This document shows, in pieces, positions 47,426-54,761 of a stretch of DNA of 57,790 bases; position 1 is the first letter of the stretch; every line of letters starts with the position of its first letter. The notes under the pieces are model-generated. The model was not told where the DNA came from and made no database searches. It saw only the letters and a program-made list of their open reading frames with translations. The stretch comes from an uncultured Sphingobacteriales bacterium (GTDB lineage: Bacteria > Bacteroidota > Bacteroidia > Chitinophagales > Chitinophagaceae), in NCBI GenBank assembly GCA_946479435.1, contig CAMLFX010000005.1, forward strand, positions 1 through 57,790. The letters run 5' to 3'. The position numbers and the translations under genes are program-made.

Positions 47426-48055
47426 TTATTTACCTACTACTACTTTTGCATGCCTGATGAGTTTATCATTCAGGTAATATCCTTTTTCTACTTCATCTAT
47501 TACTTTGCCTACCATCTCTTCATTAGGTGCAGGTATTTCTGTTATTGCTTCGTGCAGGTCAGCATCGAAGGGCTGGCCTACACTTTCCATAGCTTTTAGG
47601 CCCTTTTGTTGCAAAGTCGCTTTCAATTTATTGAAAACCAAAGCAATACCTTCTTTTAGTATATTGATATCCGTAATTGTTTCTAACTGTTTTTCTGCCC
47701 GTTCAGTATCATCTACCACTACCAGCAGCGATTGGATTATATCTTTCCCCGCTGTCATTGCCAGTTCAACACGCTCTTTAGCATTGCGTTTCCTGAAATT
47801 GTCAAATTCAGCTACCAGGCGCAAATATTTGTCTTTTGCGTCTGCGAGTTCGGTCTTCAGCTTTTCAGAGTCATCATCCTCGTCAATAGTATCATCCAGG
47901 TGCTGCATACCATTTACACTGTCATCGGTATTTAACCCTTGTGCCAATGCTTCTTCCATTTCGTTATTTAATGACGTGTTGTCGGTATTTTCATGCTCCA
48001 TTTGCTCTTTATCTGTAGTATTATCGCTCATAGACTTTCTTTTTTTGAAAAACAT
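47426..48055 (-). CDS. grpE: nucleotide exchange factor GrpE
   Basis: GrpE (209 aa from ATG 48055, 201 aa from ATG 48031) releases ADP from DnaK. A disordered acidic N-terminus precedes a long helix, and the C-terminal beta domain carries the signature AITEIPAPNEEMVGKVIDEVEKGYYLNDKLIRHAKVVVG. A perfect -7 box ends 4 bases before ATG 48055; if that promoter is used, either the mRNA is leaderless or the downstream ATG, preceded by an AAAGAAAG stretch, is the true start. It forms an operon with dnaJ. Confidence 0.95.
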   Translation of the reverse strand: MFFKKRKSMSDNTTDKEQMEHENTDNTSLNNEMEEALAQGLNTDDSVNGMQHLDDTIDEDDDSEKLKTELADAKDKYLRLVAEFDNFRKRNAKERVELAMTAGKDIIQSLLVVVDDTERAEKQLETITDINILKEGIALVFNKLKATLQQKGLKAMESVGQPFDADLHEAITEIPAPNEEMVGKVIDEVEKGYYLNDKLIRHAKVVVGK

Positions 48056-48059
48056 TCTG

Positions 48060-48067
48060 CAAAACTA
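48060..48067 (-). promoter_or_regulatory. grpE-dnaJ -7 box, almost at the start codon
   Basis: Minus-strand TAGTTTTG followed by CAGA and ATG 48055. No TTG at the standard distance and no CIRCE-type inverted repeat were seen. Confidence 0.45.
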
Positions 48068-48153
48068 CTGTCAATTTTTTTGCCAGTTTGATATTTTGGG
48101 ACAAAATGTCGTGATATGCTATCTTTATTAGACAAAAGGTACTTTTACACATC

Positions 48154-48885
48154 ATGAAAAACGCAATATCAGCCATAGCAATATCATTAGCAATTATTAT
48201 CGGGGGGTGGATACTTAGCAGGGCGTATACTTATAAATTTAAAACAAGGAATACGGTGAGCGTTGTGGGTAGTTCAGAGTACAATTTCACGGCCGATCTG
48301 ATAGTTTGGTCAGCCACCTTTACGCGTACATCCTTCGAATTGAAAGATGCTTATAGCAGCCTGAAGTCTGATGTGCAGCAAATAAAGGCATACTTAAACA
48401 GCCATGGTATTTCTGAAAATGAGGTTATCTTCTCTTCTATCGTCATCGACAAGCAGTATAATTACCAGTACGATGTTAATGGCCGACAAACAGCTACTAC
48501 GTTCAACGGCTACCAGCTAAGGCAAAATGTAAAGATCGAGTCGAAAAATATCGATAAGGTTGAAAAAATATCAAGAGAAATAACTGAATTATTGCAGTCG
48601 GGTATCGAGTTGAGCTCGCAAGAGCCATTCTATTATTACACTAAGCTTTCCAGTCTTAAAATTGATCTTTTGGCAAAAGCTGCAGCTGATGCATACAACC
48701 GGGCCAATACCATTGCCGAAAACGGACATAGCGATTTGGGCAGGTTAAGAAAAGCATCGATGGGGGTATTCCAGATTACCGGACAACATAGCAATGAAGA
48801 CTACAGCTATGGCGGAGCCTTTAATACTACCAGCAAAAACAAAACAGCCACTATTACCGTAAGGCTGGAGTATGAGCTTGAATAG
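48154..48885 (+). CDS. SIMPL (DUF541) domain envelope protein
   Basis: A 243-aa protein with an N-terminal hydrophobic anchor or signal (about 5-25) and the SIMPL/DUF541 domain: NTVSVVGSSEYNFTADLIVWSATF near the start, the paired YQLRQNVKIESKNIDKV in the middle and KTATITVRLEYEL at the end. Family members are periplasmic and form oligomeric rings; their role is poorly defined and often tied to oxidative or envelope stress. It is divergent from grpE, and its stop codon abuts the stop of the convergent gene with no spacer. Confidence 0.88.
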   Translation: MKNAISAIAISLAIIIGGWILSRAYTYKFKTRNTVSVVGSSEYNFTADLIVWSATFTRTSFELKDAYSSLKSDVQQIKAYLNSHGISENEVIFSSIVIDKQYNYQYDVNGRQTATTFNGYQLRQNVKIESKNIDKVEKISREITELLQSGIELSSQEPFYYYTKLSSLKIDLLAKAAADAYNRANTIAENGHSDLGRLRKASMGVFQITGQHSNEDYSYGGAFNTTSKNKTATITVRLEYELE

Positions 48886-49683
48886 TTATCTCACAATTAC
48901 CATTTTATCCCTAAACTGGTTGCAGGAATAGGTGCTGGCGGGTGCTGCGCGGTATTTAAATTTTGTGTTGGAGTAGGTAAAGGTGAACTTATATTTCCAT
49001 CCTTGCCTTAGTTCGTACCTGTAAAAAGGATCGTCGCCAAACTGGAACATATATTCCTCACCCGGCCTAAGCTCTACATATTCCGGGTATCGGTATTGTT
49101 TTGCGAAATCTATTTTGCGCAAAGTACGAACAGGTGTGCCATTAGGGTTAAAAACCAGAAAGCCGAAGCAGGAAGAGTTAATATATACCCGTTCCTTACA
49201 ATTGTTCTTAAAGGCGAAGCTGTAGTTGATATAATCTTCAAATCGTAGTGTGTCTTGCGATGTAACATCCATATTCACACATTCGCATAGCTGGTTTACT
49301 TTTACCACTTTCACTATATCGGTTTTCGGTATGTCTTTTAGCAGCTCCTTTTTTTGCCTGCCGTTGCTAATCACTATTACGGTATCTATGCGCCTGGGTA
49401 TAGTAGCAGGTACGGGTGGTTTGGCGGGCTTATTGTCAACATAAATAATTGTATCTGCTTTCCGTGCGGGCGTCTTATCTGTTTCAGCCAATGGCTTTGT
49501 ACTAACTGGCTTCCCGGTTTTAGCATCAATAATTATTATGGTATCTGCAAGGCGTGCTGTTTTTTCAGCTGCCTCTTGTTTGGGTGTGGATACCTTCTTT
49601 TTTGTTTGCGCATAGCCGTATTGCATGTTGCATGCACATGTTGCTAAAACTAACACAATTGCTTTGTAAAAGGATGCCCTCAA
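48886..49683 (-). CDS. secreted protein with internal repeats, unknown function
   Basis: A 265-aa exported protein. The start appears to be TTG 49683, giving a signal peptide ending near Tyr-Gly-Tyr-Ala-Gln (residue 26). The first half has three degenerate units around ADTIIIIDAKTGKPVS, ADTIIYVDNKPAKPPVP and IDTVIVISNGRQ (about residues 46, 75 and 98) separated by Lys/Pro-rich linkers. The second half is a compact domain with CEC, NNC, SSC and a late SCNQ, probably disulfide-bonded. I do not recognise the family. Confidence 0.6.
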   Translation of the reverse strand: MRASFYKAIVLVLATCACNMQYGYAQTKKKVSTPKQEAAEKTARLADTIIIIDAKTGKPVSTKPLAETDKTPARKADTIIYVDNKPAKPPVPATIPRRIDTVIVISNGRQKKELLKDIPKTDIVKVVKVNQLCECVNMDVTSQDTLRFEDYINYSFAFKNNCKERVYINSSCFGFLVFNPNGTPVRTLRKIDFAKQYRYPEYVELRPGEEYMFQFGDDPFYRYELRQGWKYKFTFTYSNTKFKYRAAPASTYSCNQFRDKMVIVR

Positions 49684-49753
49684 TTCTTATTTGCAGGTAA
49701 ACTACCAAGTTAAGAAACAAAACGCATGTTTTAGGTTTAGTTAAACTGTATAG

Positions 49754-50755
49754 CTATTTTTTTAACCGTTTCAGGCCTTCAGCAGGTTCCTTATAGTCTT
49801 TGGCAAATACCAATGCTTGCTCATAGTCTTTTATAGCTTCCGGTTTATTGCCCATTAGCTCGCTGCATAAGCCTCTGTTGTAGTATGCTTCAGCAGCATC
49901 GGGCTGTAGTTGTGTTACCAGGTCAAACTGGCGCTTGGCTTTTTCCAATGAATCTTGCTGCAATAAAATATATCCCATGTTCAGGTAGGCGTCAGAGTAA
50001 TCTCTGTCAATAAGTATAACCCTGGTATATGCTTGCTTGGCCGTTTCATAATCGTTCATATTCTGGTAAAACACACCTTTGGCAAACAAAGGGAAAACAT
50101 CGTTGCTATCAAGCTTATAAGCATTATCAAAATATTGCAATGCCAGCACGTCTTTTTTCATGCTGTACATAAGCCCCAGTTGTACTACTGCATCTCTGTA
50201 GTCGGGTGCTACCTGCACAGCTGTTTGAAAGCTGGATATAGCTCTCGATGTATCTTTCAGGTCCTTATATATCATGCCTTTCAGAAAGTAGCCTTCAGGG
50301 TTGTACACATCTTGTCTTAAAACTGTATTTATCTCAGCGAAAGCTTTGGTGTAATCTTTGGTATAGAAGAAAAGCTTGGCCAGCTTTAAATGTGCAGAAG
50401 CGTCTTTAGGGTTTAGTTTTATAGCATGTTCTATCCAGGGTAATGAGCCTGCAATATCTTTATGTTCAAACATCAGGTCGCCTATAGCACTGAAATATTG
50501 CGCCTTAGATGAATCGAGCGAAACAGCTTTTTTAAAATCGTTCAATGCAAGCGAATCCAGCTCCAGGCTATGCAGTGCGCGCCCGCGCTTATAATACAAA
50601 CCTGCATCGTCAGGGTTTTTCCCTATCTCTGCGGTTAGCTCTTTCAATGCAGGGTGTTCAAATACCTTATCCGTATTTTTTGATTCGTTGTTTTTACAGG
50701 CAATAACAGAAACAACTAGCAGCAACGGCAGTAACTTGATCCAAAGGCTTTTCAT
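49754..50755 (-). CDS. TPR-repeat lipoprotein
   Basis: A 333-aa lipoprotein (from ATG 50755, MKSLWIKLLPLLLVVSVIAC, lipobox VIAC at Cys20) followed by about eight tetratricopeptide repeats spanning the rest, e.g. AGLYYKRGRALHSLELDSLA and AEAYYNRGLCSELMGNKPEA. TPR scaffolds mediate protein contacts; in this phylum, TPR lipoproteins occur in gliding/secretion and in envelope assembly, but no partner is identifiable here. The frame extends to 50791, but a -7 box lies 5 bases upstream of ATG 50755, which fixes the start. Confidence 0.85.
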   Translation of the reverse strand: MKSLWIKLLPLLLVVSVIACKNNESKNTDKVFEHPALKELTAEIGKNPDDAGLYYKRGRALHSLELDSLALNDFKKAVSLDSSKAQYFSAIGDLMFEHKDIAGSLPWIEHAIKLNPKDASAHLKLAKLFFYTKDYTKAFAEINTVLRQDVYNPEGYFLKGMIYKDLKDTSRAISSFQTAVQVAPDYRDAVVQLGLMYSMKKDVLALQYFDNAYKLDSNDVFPLFAKGVFYQNMNDYETAKQAYTRVILIDRDYSDAYLNMGYILLQQDSLEKAKRQFDLVTQLQPDAAEAYYNRGLCSELMGNKPEAIKDYEQALVFAKDYKEPAEGLKRLKK

Positions 50756-50760
50756 GGGTG

Positions 50761-50768
50761 CAAACTTA
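50761..50768 (-). promoter_or_regulatory. TPR lipoprotein -7 box, almost at the start codon
   Basis: Minus-strand TAAGTTTG followed by CACCC and ATG 50755; it lies downstream of the alternative start at 50791. Confidence 0.5.
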
Positions 50769-50822
50769 CTCAAATAGCCAATAAACGCCAATGCGTTTTG
50801 TCACGGCAATCCCAATCTTCAG

Positions 50823-51518
50823 CTAGTAAGCCCGTTCACCAAAACGGTAGTAGAATGAAAGGTGCAATATTGGGGTTATCATATTCCCTTTAGGCCCTAC
50901 CTGTACGTTTATTCCCGGTGCCAATATGCTCGATATGCCGGCATTTATAGTGCCTGTAGTATTGGGGAAATAGGTATAGCCCAGCCTTCCGCCCAATCCG
51001 CAATAAACAGGTTTAGTGCCTGATATATGCGTTACAAACTCACCGCTGATATTTACAGCTGGCAGCCAGCCGCCTATTACCTGCTTTGTATCGCCTGTAT
51101 ATCCGCTATTATTGCCTTTAATAGCTACAGAAACACCTTCCGATTCATAATATATAGCGCCCAACCCCATGCCGTAATGCAAGGCTCTTTTGTCATCAAA
51201 ATTATACACTAGCCGGGCACTAAGGTCAGCTTGAAATTGCAGAAAATACATTTGTACTACCAGGTTATCAAATTTCGCTACCGGCAACTCACTGCCGCCG
51301 ATGCTTATGTTTAGTTGCGGGTAGAAACTTAGGTTGGCCGGCATGTACCGCATTATATATTCTGCATGAAAGCTTGGCGACGCGTGGTGATTACTACCTA
51401 CATACTGATTATAGATTAGCGGTGCTCCAATAGCGGGCCCGCCACCTATATCCCACTGTTGTGCAAAGGTTGCATGTGTCAGTATCAACAGGCAAATTGT
51501 ATGGAACAGTTTCATCAA
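50823..51518 (-). CDS. outer-membrane beta-barrel protein
   Basis: A 231-aa exported barrel-type protein with signal peptide (MMKLFHTICLLILTHATFAQ) and alternating Tyr/Phe/Gly strands (YPQLNISIGGSELP, ALHYGMGLGAIYYESEG, GLGGRLGYTYFPN), ending LHLSFYYRFGERAY. No ligand motif is seen. It lies downstream of the MbnP-type cluster on the same strand, 105 bases after the small lipoprotein and beyond a hairpin, so it may be a separate unit. Confidence 0.6.
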   Translation of the reverse strand: MMKLFHTICLLILTHATFAQQWDIGGGPAIGAPLIYNQYVGSNHHASPSFHAEYIMRYMPANLSFYPQLNISIGGSELPVAKFDNLVVQMYFLQFQADLSARLVYNFDDKRALHYGMGLGAIYYESEGVSVAIKGNNSGYTGDTKQVIGGWLPAVNISGEFVTHISGTKPVYCGLGGRLGYTYFPNTTGTINAGISSILAPGINVQVGPKGNMITPILHLSFYYRFGERAY

Positions 51519-51577
51519 TATTTTGTAAAAGTATCAATTAGCCTACTATAACGTTTTTAATGGGTGGCCTGGTATGC

Positions 51578-51610
51578 AAACAGGCTGCCTGATGGCAGCC
51601 TGTTTTTTTT
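51578..51610. terminator. hairpin with T-run on the + strand
   Basis: 12-bp stem (51578-51589 with 51594-51605), TGAT loop; a run of eight T follows on the + strand, only three on the minus strand. Both flanking genes are on the minus strand, so it may end the metal cluster transcript inefficiently or stop antisense transcription. Confidence 0.7.
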
Positions 51611-51623
51611 AAATAGCTAAAGA

Positions 51624-52025
51624 TTAGTCACCTTCGGTAACTGAAAGATTATAGCTGAGTGTTGCGCCATCTTGTGCAATTACATAAGGAGCCCCACCTT
51701 TTACATCTTGCGCGATCCTTGGATCAAAACCATCTCCCAATAGATAATATTTACCTTTTTTCAGGTTGGAGAATGTAGCCACGGGTATTCCATCGCTATT
51801 ATCCACGCATTTTACCGAATCATCATAAACAGTCGCCGCATCCTGCGCATTATACTTAATGTAAATAGTGCAATCGTGAATGAGGGAGTCGTGGTGCTTC
51901 GGTGTTACATTAAGTGTAGTAGAGCCACCCTTACCGGCCATATCGGTTTCCTTATCACGTTCGCACGATGCCGCCACAGTAGCCAGCGATAATGCCAGCA
52001 ATGATATTTTTAGTATGTTTTTCAT
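51624..52025 (-). CDS. small lipoprotein of the MbnP cluster, unknown function
   Basis: A 133-aa lipoprotein (lipobox AASC, Cys20). The mature part is beta-rich with HHDSLIHDCTIYIKYNAQD (about 44-62) and KYYLLGDGFDP, reminiscent of small carboxypeptidase-regulatory-like or Ig-like domains. It contains two His next to an Asp and two further Cys. It lies 18 bases after the MbnP-like gene and is thus almost certainly co-transcribed. No family is recognised. Confidence 0.65.
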   Translation of the reverse strand: MKNILKISLLALSLATVAASCERDKETDMAGKGGSTTLNVTPKHHDSLIHDCTIYIKYNAQDAATVYDDSVKCVDNSDGIPVATFSNLKKGKYYLLGDGFDPRIAQDVKGGAPYVIAQDGATLSYNLSVTEGD

Positions 52026-52043
52026 TGTTTGTTTTTTAAAGAT

Positions 52044-52823
52044 TTATTCTGCCGCTGTAGTTACTGAAGTTATAGAAAACATAGTAGCATAATTATCGGC
52101 TATTTTTTTAGAGGTAGCAGACGGGTTCATTATATTAGATGCAGTTGCAAGATCAACACAGGTACTGCCGCTGAACCATTTTAGCACGTCAGCTTTTACT
52201 TCTGCTTCACCTGTTGATGTGTTGTTAATGTTAAGTGTGGTTGGGAAGTTTAGTGTCACTGTGCGGATACTGTTAAACTCGCCATTAAAACCGCCAATAT
52301 GCTGTGTGAATTTACCGCCTTGAGCGGAAGCTGAAGTGCCTTCTAATTTGGCCATTATATAGCCTGATATCCAGCTCCAGTACATTTCGTTAGTTGGGTC
52401 TAGTGCACCATCTTGTGCGCCGCTGGTATTGCGCGCCTCATCTACACCAATTAAAAACTTCACGCCTTTATATTGTCCTGCGGGTACATTCATTATATGA
52501 AAATGGTGCGAGCCTGCTACATCATGCTTCACCAAATGATAGCTTTCCGATTGTGCGTACTCGCTGCCATCAGTAGCTATCAGTTTTACATTAGTTATGT
52601 AATAATTGAATTTAGTTACGGTGAAGTCTTCACCTGCACAGTTAGTATAAGTTTCAGTGGCAAGTGTTAGCGGTTTGTCGCCTACATAGTTATTGAAAGT
52701 AAAGCCCATTTCACCTTCGGTATTTATAGGTACAGGTTCTACAGGGTCGGGGCGTTTACTGCAAGATACGGCTGTAGTGGCAATGAGGCCGGCCAGTAAT
52801 ATTTGTTTGAATTGAATTGACAT
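52044..52823 (-). CDS. MbnP-like lipoprotein (putative copper-binding)
   Basis: A 259-aa lipoprotein (lipobox VSC at Cys21) resembling MbnP, the periplasmic protein linked to methanobactin-type copper handling and widespread in Bacteroidota. Diagnostic blocks are KFNYYITNVKLIATDG, VKFLIGVDEARNTSG, DGALDPTNEMYWSWISGYIMAKLEG with the conserved Trp-rich site, and GFNGEFNSIRTVTLNF. In MbnP a Trp is oxidised by the di-heme partner MbnH to build the copper site; no MbnH-like gene is in the window. It is flanked on the same strand by a His-rich lipoprotein and a small lipoprotein. Confidence 0.8.
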   Translation of the reverse strand: MSIQFKQILLAGLIATTAVSCSKRPDPVEPVPINTEGEMGFTFNNYVGDKPLTLATETYTNCAGEDFTVTKFNYYITNVKLIATDGSEYAQSESYHLVKHDVAGSHHFHIMNVPAGQYKGVKFLIGVDEARNTSGAQDGALDPTNEMYWSWISGYIMAKLEGTSASAQGGKFTQHIGGFNGEFNSIRTVTLNFPTTLNINNTSTGEAEVKADVLKWFSGSTCVDLATASNIMNPSATSKKIADNYATMFSITSVTTAAE

Positions 52824-52884
52824 AGTTGTATTTTTTATATTGTTTTTCTAATTGTCTAATAATATAAGACGTTGTTTTATTAGC

Positions 52885-53286
52885 CTAGGGTTGGTGTTCC
52901 AGTTCTATTTCCTTATTGGCTGTATTGTTCTCATGATCAATTACAGCTATTACTTCCAGCTTAAGGGCTTCATTGTTATTGCCAAGCGTATCTATCCAAT
53001 ATTCATCAATACTGAAATGATCGCCATGTGCATGGTCTTCATTATTGTAAAATATTTTACCTGTATTTTTATCGCTTATGGTTACCGCATAACCATGTAG
53101 CTGGCTTACATAATTTACATTGGCTTTAACAAAGATAGTATCCCCGTTTTTATATTCCTGGTGTTCGCTGGGCGTCATAAGGTCTATTGCTACTTTATCG
53201 GGCTGCACAGGAGTGTCGTCCTTTTTTTGGCAACCTGATACTAAAGACAGTGTAATGGGAATGCAAATTATCAAATATGGTTTCAT
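52885..53286 (-). CDS. His-rich small lipoprotein of the MbnP cluster
   Basis: A 133-aa lipoprotein (lipobox VSGC, Cys19) with an Ig-like beta pattern: IDLMTPSEHQEYKNGDTIFVKANV, then LHGYAVTISDKNTGKIF. Two His/Asp-rich patches (NNEDHAHGDHFSIDEYW and IDHENN...LEHQP) could bind metal. It lies 16 bases after the CDACGCG outer-membrane gene and 61 before the MbnP-like gene. No firm family is assigned; the fold suggestion is inference. Confidence 0.65.
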   Translation of the reverse strand: MKPYLIICIPITLSLVSGCQKKDDTPVQPDKVAIDLMTPSEHQEYKNGDTIFVKANVNYVSQLHGYAVTISDKNTGKIFYNNEDHAHGDHFSIDEYWIDTLGNNNEALKLEVIAVIDHENNTANKEIELEHQP

Positions 53287-53302
53287 CCGGATTTCTGAAT
53301 GT

Positions 53303-54214
53303 TTAAAAAAGTAAGAAAATACCTGTGTCGAACTGCGGCTTGATAATCACATTTCCTGAAGCATACTGTTGAGATAATGGATAGTTATATCCAACCTGCA
53401 TACCAACTTTTTTATAAAATGCCTGAATACCCGCAGTGCCATAGAAAACCTGACCGCCTGTGTCCTCGTTAAGCCATTTGCGGTCGTAGTTATCATAGTC
53501 GTGCAAAGCCAATTCATATTTCCCGCCCAACTGCGGCAATAGCATGCAATTACCCAGTTGCCTGGTATAAAATACACGTGCGGCACCGCTTAGCCGGTTA
53601 CCGTACTTGTAGGCATCTTTATTTGCTGTGGTAAAAATGTACGAGGCTTCAGCATTAACACCCATATTTTTTCTTTTTATGGTATAATTGGTGTTTACCA
53701 GAAAGTCCCAACTACCGGTACCAGGTTGCGCTTCAGGTAGGCCCGTATTATTGGGCAATGTACCATTATGCCTGCCGGTAGGCAGTTTGAGGCCACCACC
53801 CGCCAGCAGCAGTGTTGCATTGCCATTATCATCAGCTTTTTTTATTGCCACGGCATTTGCCAAAATGGTTATATCGCCAATGCCCGATTGGGTAGTAGTT
53901 GTACTGCCGGCAGGGGTTTGCGTATTGTACTGGTACGGTACAAATGCAAACAATTGTAAACGCTCTATCGGCTGAAACCTACCCCAAATTTGGGTGGTAG
54001 TGTATTTATCGTACGATGTTTGGTTGCTATTTTCCAGCAATCCGCTATGCAAAGAAGAATAACTGCGATGTTGGTATTGCAATCCTATGAAATGTTTGTA
54101 AAACTGTGGCAGCATACCGAGGCCCTGGCTGGCAGCACCACAACCGCATGCGTCGCACGCATATACGGCTACATACAAACACATACATAGCATTGTTGCT
54201 ATAATATGCTTCAT
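53303..54214 (-). CDS. outer-membrane protein with N-terminal CDACGCG motif
   Basis: A 303-aa exported beta-barrel-type protein. The signal peptide ends right before CDACGCGAASQGLGMLPQF, so the mature N-terminus carries a CxxCxC metal-binding-like motif (Cys20, 23, 25). The rest resembles the transporter-like outer-membrane proteins of the phenol-pathway type: GIGDITILANAVAI, GGGLKLPTGRHNG, GTGSWDFLVNTNYTI. I recall similar CDxCGC proteins beside MbnP-like genes in Bacteroidota. It is second in a same-strand cluster. Confidence 0.7.
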   Translation of the reverse strand: MKHIIATMLCMCLYVAVYACDACGCGAASQGLGMLPQFYKHFIGLQYQHRSYSSLHSGLLENSNQTSYDKYTTTQIWGRFQPIERLQLFAFVPYQYNTQTPAGSTTTTQSGIGDITILANAVAIKKADDNGNATLLLAGGGLKLPTGRHNGTLPNNTGLPEAQPGTGSWDFLVNTNYTIKRKNMGVNAEASYIFTTANKDAYKYGNRLSGAARVFYTRQLGNCMLLPQLGGKYELALHDYDNYDRKWLNEDTGGQVFYGTAGIQAFYKKVGMQVGYNYPLSQQYASGNVIIKPQFDTGIFLLF

Positions 54215-54273
54215 TTATAAAAATTTTGTTCAGGAAATATTATCTGCTATCGGCAGATAATGAATGTGAAATA

Positions 54274-54657
54274 TCAGCACAATACCCCTGGTGGGTGGAA
54301 AATGCTTACAATGGGTGTAAAGCTGTAAAAGTTTTTATAATGGCCTTTCAACATGGTTGTGTGTTCAGGCATTGCGTTGGCAACTTTACTTTTGGTTTCC
54401 GGTAAAATAGCCACCAGTGTCAGTTTTTCCCATTTTACCAATTGCTTACCGGGGGCATTTTCTGTATTATCGCTGGTATTGTTCAGTTGTTTGCGCAGGT
54501 AGCATTTACCACAGCATTTCATTTCGGGTTTGTCTTTGTTTTCACAAAGCACGGTGGCCACGTATTCCTTATTAGCCTCGTACCATGCCAATACACCCAG
54601 CCTGGCTACCAATTGGTAGGAAAAGCAAAGCATAAGTATTATGGCCAGTGTTTTCAC
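54274..54657 (-). CDS. small exported Cys-rich protein with CENKDKP-CCGKCYL motif
   Basis: A 127-aa protein starting with GTG 54657. A hydrophobic segment (about 4-26) targets it to the membrane, followed by VLCENKDKPEMKCCGKCYLR (Cys38, 48, 49, 52) and a C-terminal IFHPPGVLC. Similar short proteins with a CxNKDKPxxxCxGKCYL signature occur in Bacteroidota without known function (recollection, not a search). The Cys cluster suggests metal or disulfide chemistry. It heads the cluster containing the CDACGCG and MbnP-like genes, 59 bases before the former. ATG 54633 is an alternative start. Confidence 0.65.
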   Translation of the reverse strand: MKTLAIILMLCFSYQLVARLGVLAWYEANKEYVATVLCENKDKPEMKCCGKCYLRKQLNNTSDNTENAPGKQLVKWEKLTLVAILPETKSKVANAMPEHTTMLKGHYKNFYSFTPIVSIFHPPGVLC

Positions 54658-54661
54658 AATT

Positions 54662-54669
54662 CAAAGTTA
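54662..54669 (-). promoter_or_regulatory. MbnP-cluster -7 box, almost at the start codon
   Basis: Minus-strand TAACTTTG followed by AATT and the GTG at 54657. A TTTG lies 15 bp upstream (54688-54685), shorter than usual. Confidence 0.45.
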
Positions 54670-54710
54670 AGCCTTCCTTCAATACAAAAAATGATTGTAG
54701 TCATCCAAGC

Positions 54711-54736
54711 AAAAAGGACGCTAAAAAGCGTCCTTT
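54711..54736 (-). terminator. terminator of the metalloprotease gene
   Basis: 9-bp stem (54713-54721 with 54728-54736), 6-base loop; on the minus strand the stem runs into TTTTTGC directly after the metalloprotease gene. Confidence 0.85.
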
Positions 54737-54761
54737 CTCTTTTGTTATCTGTTATTGTCAA

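Noticed and set aside
47505..48131. 208-codon open frame on the + strand opposite grpE
   Set aside because: Ser-rich antisense shadow of grpE; the minus frame has the full GrpE signature.
51624..54657. A complete methanobactin operon
   Set aside because: Only the MbnP-like gene resembles that system; no precursor peptide, MbnB/MbnC, MbnT receptor or MbnH was seen.
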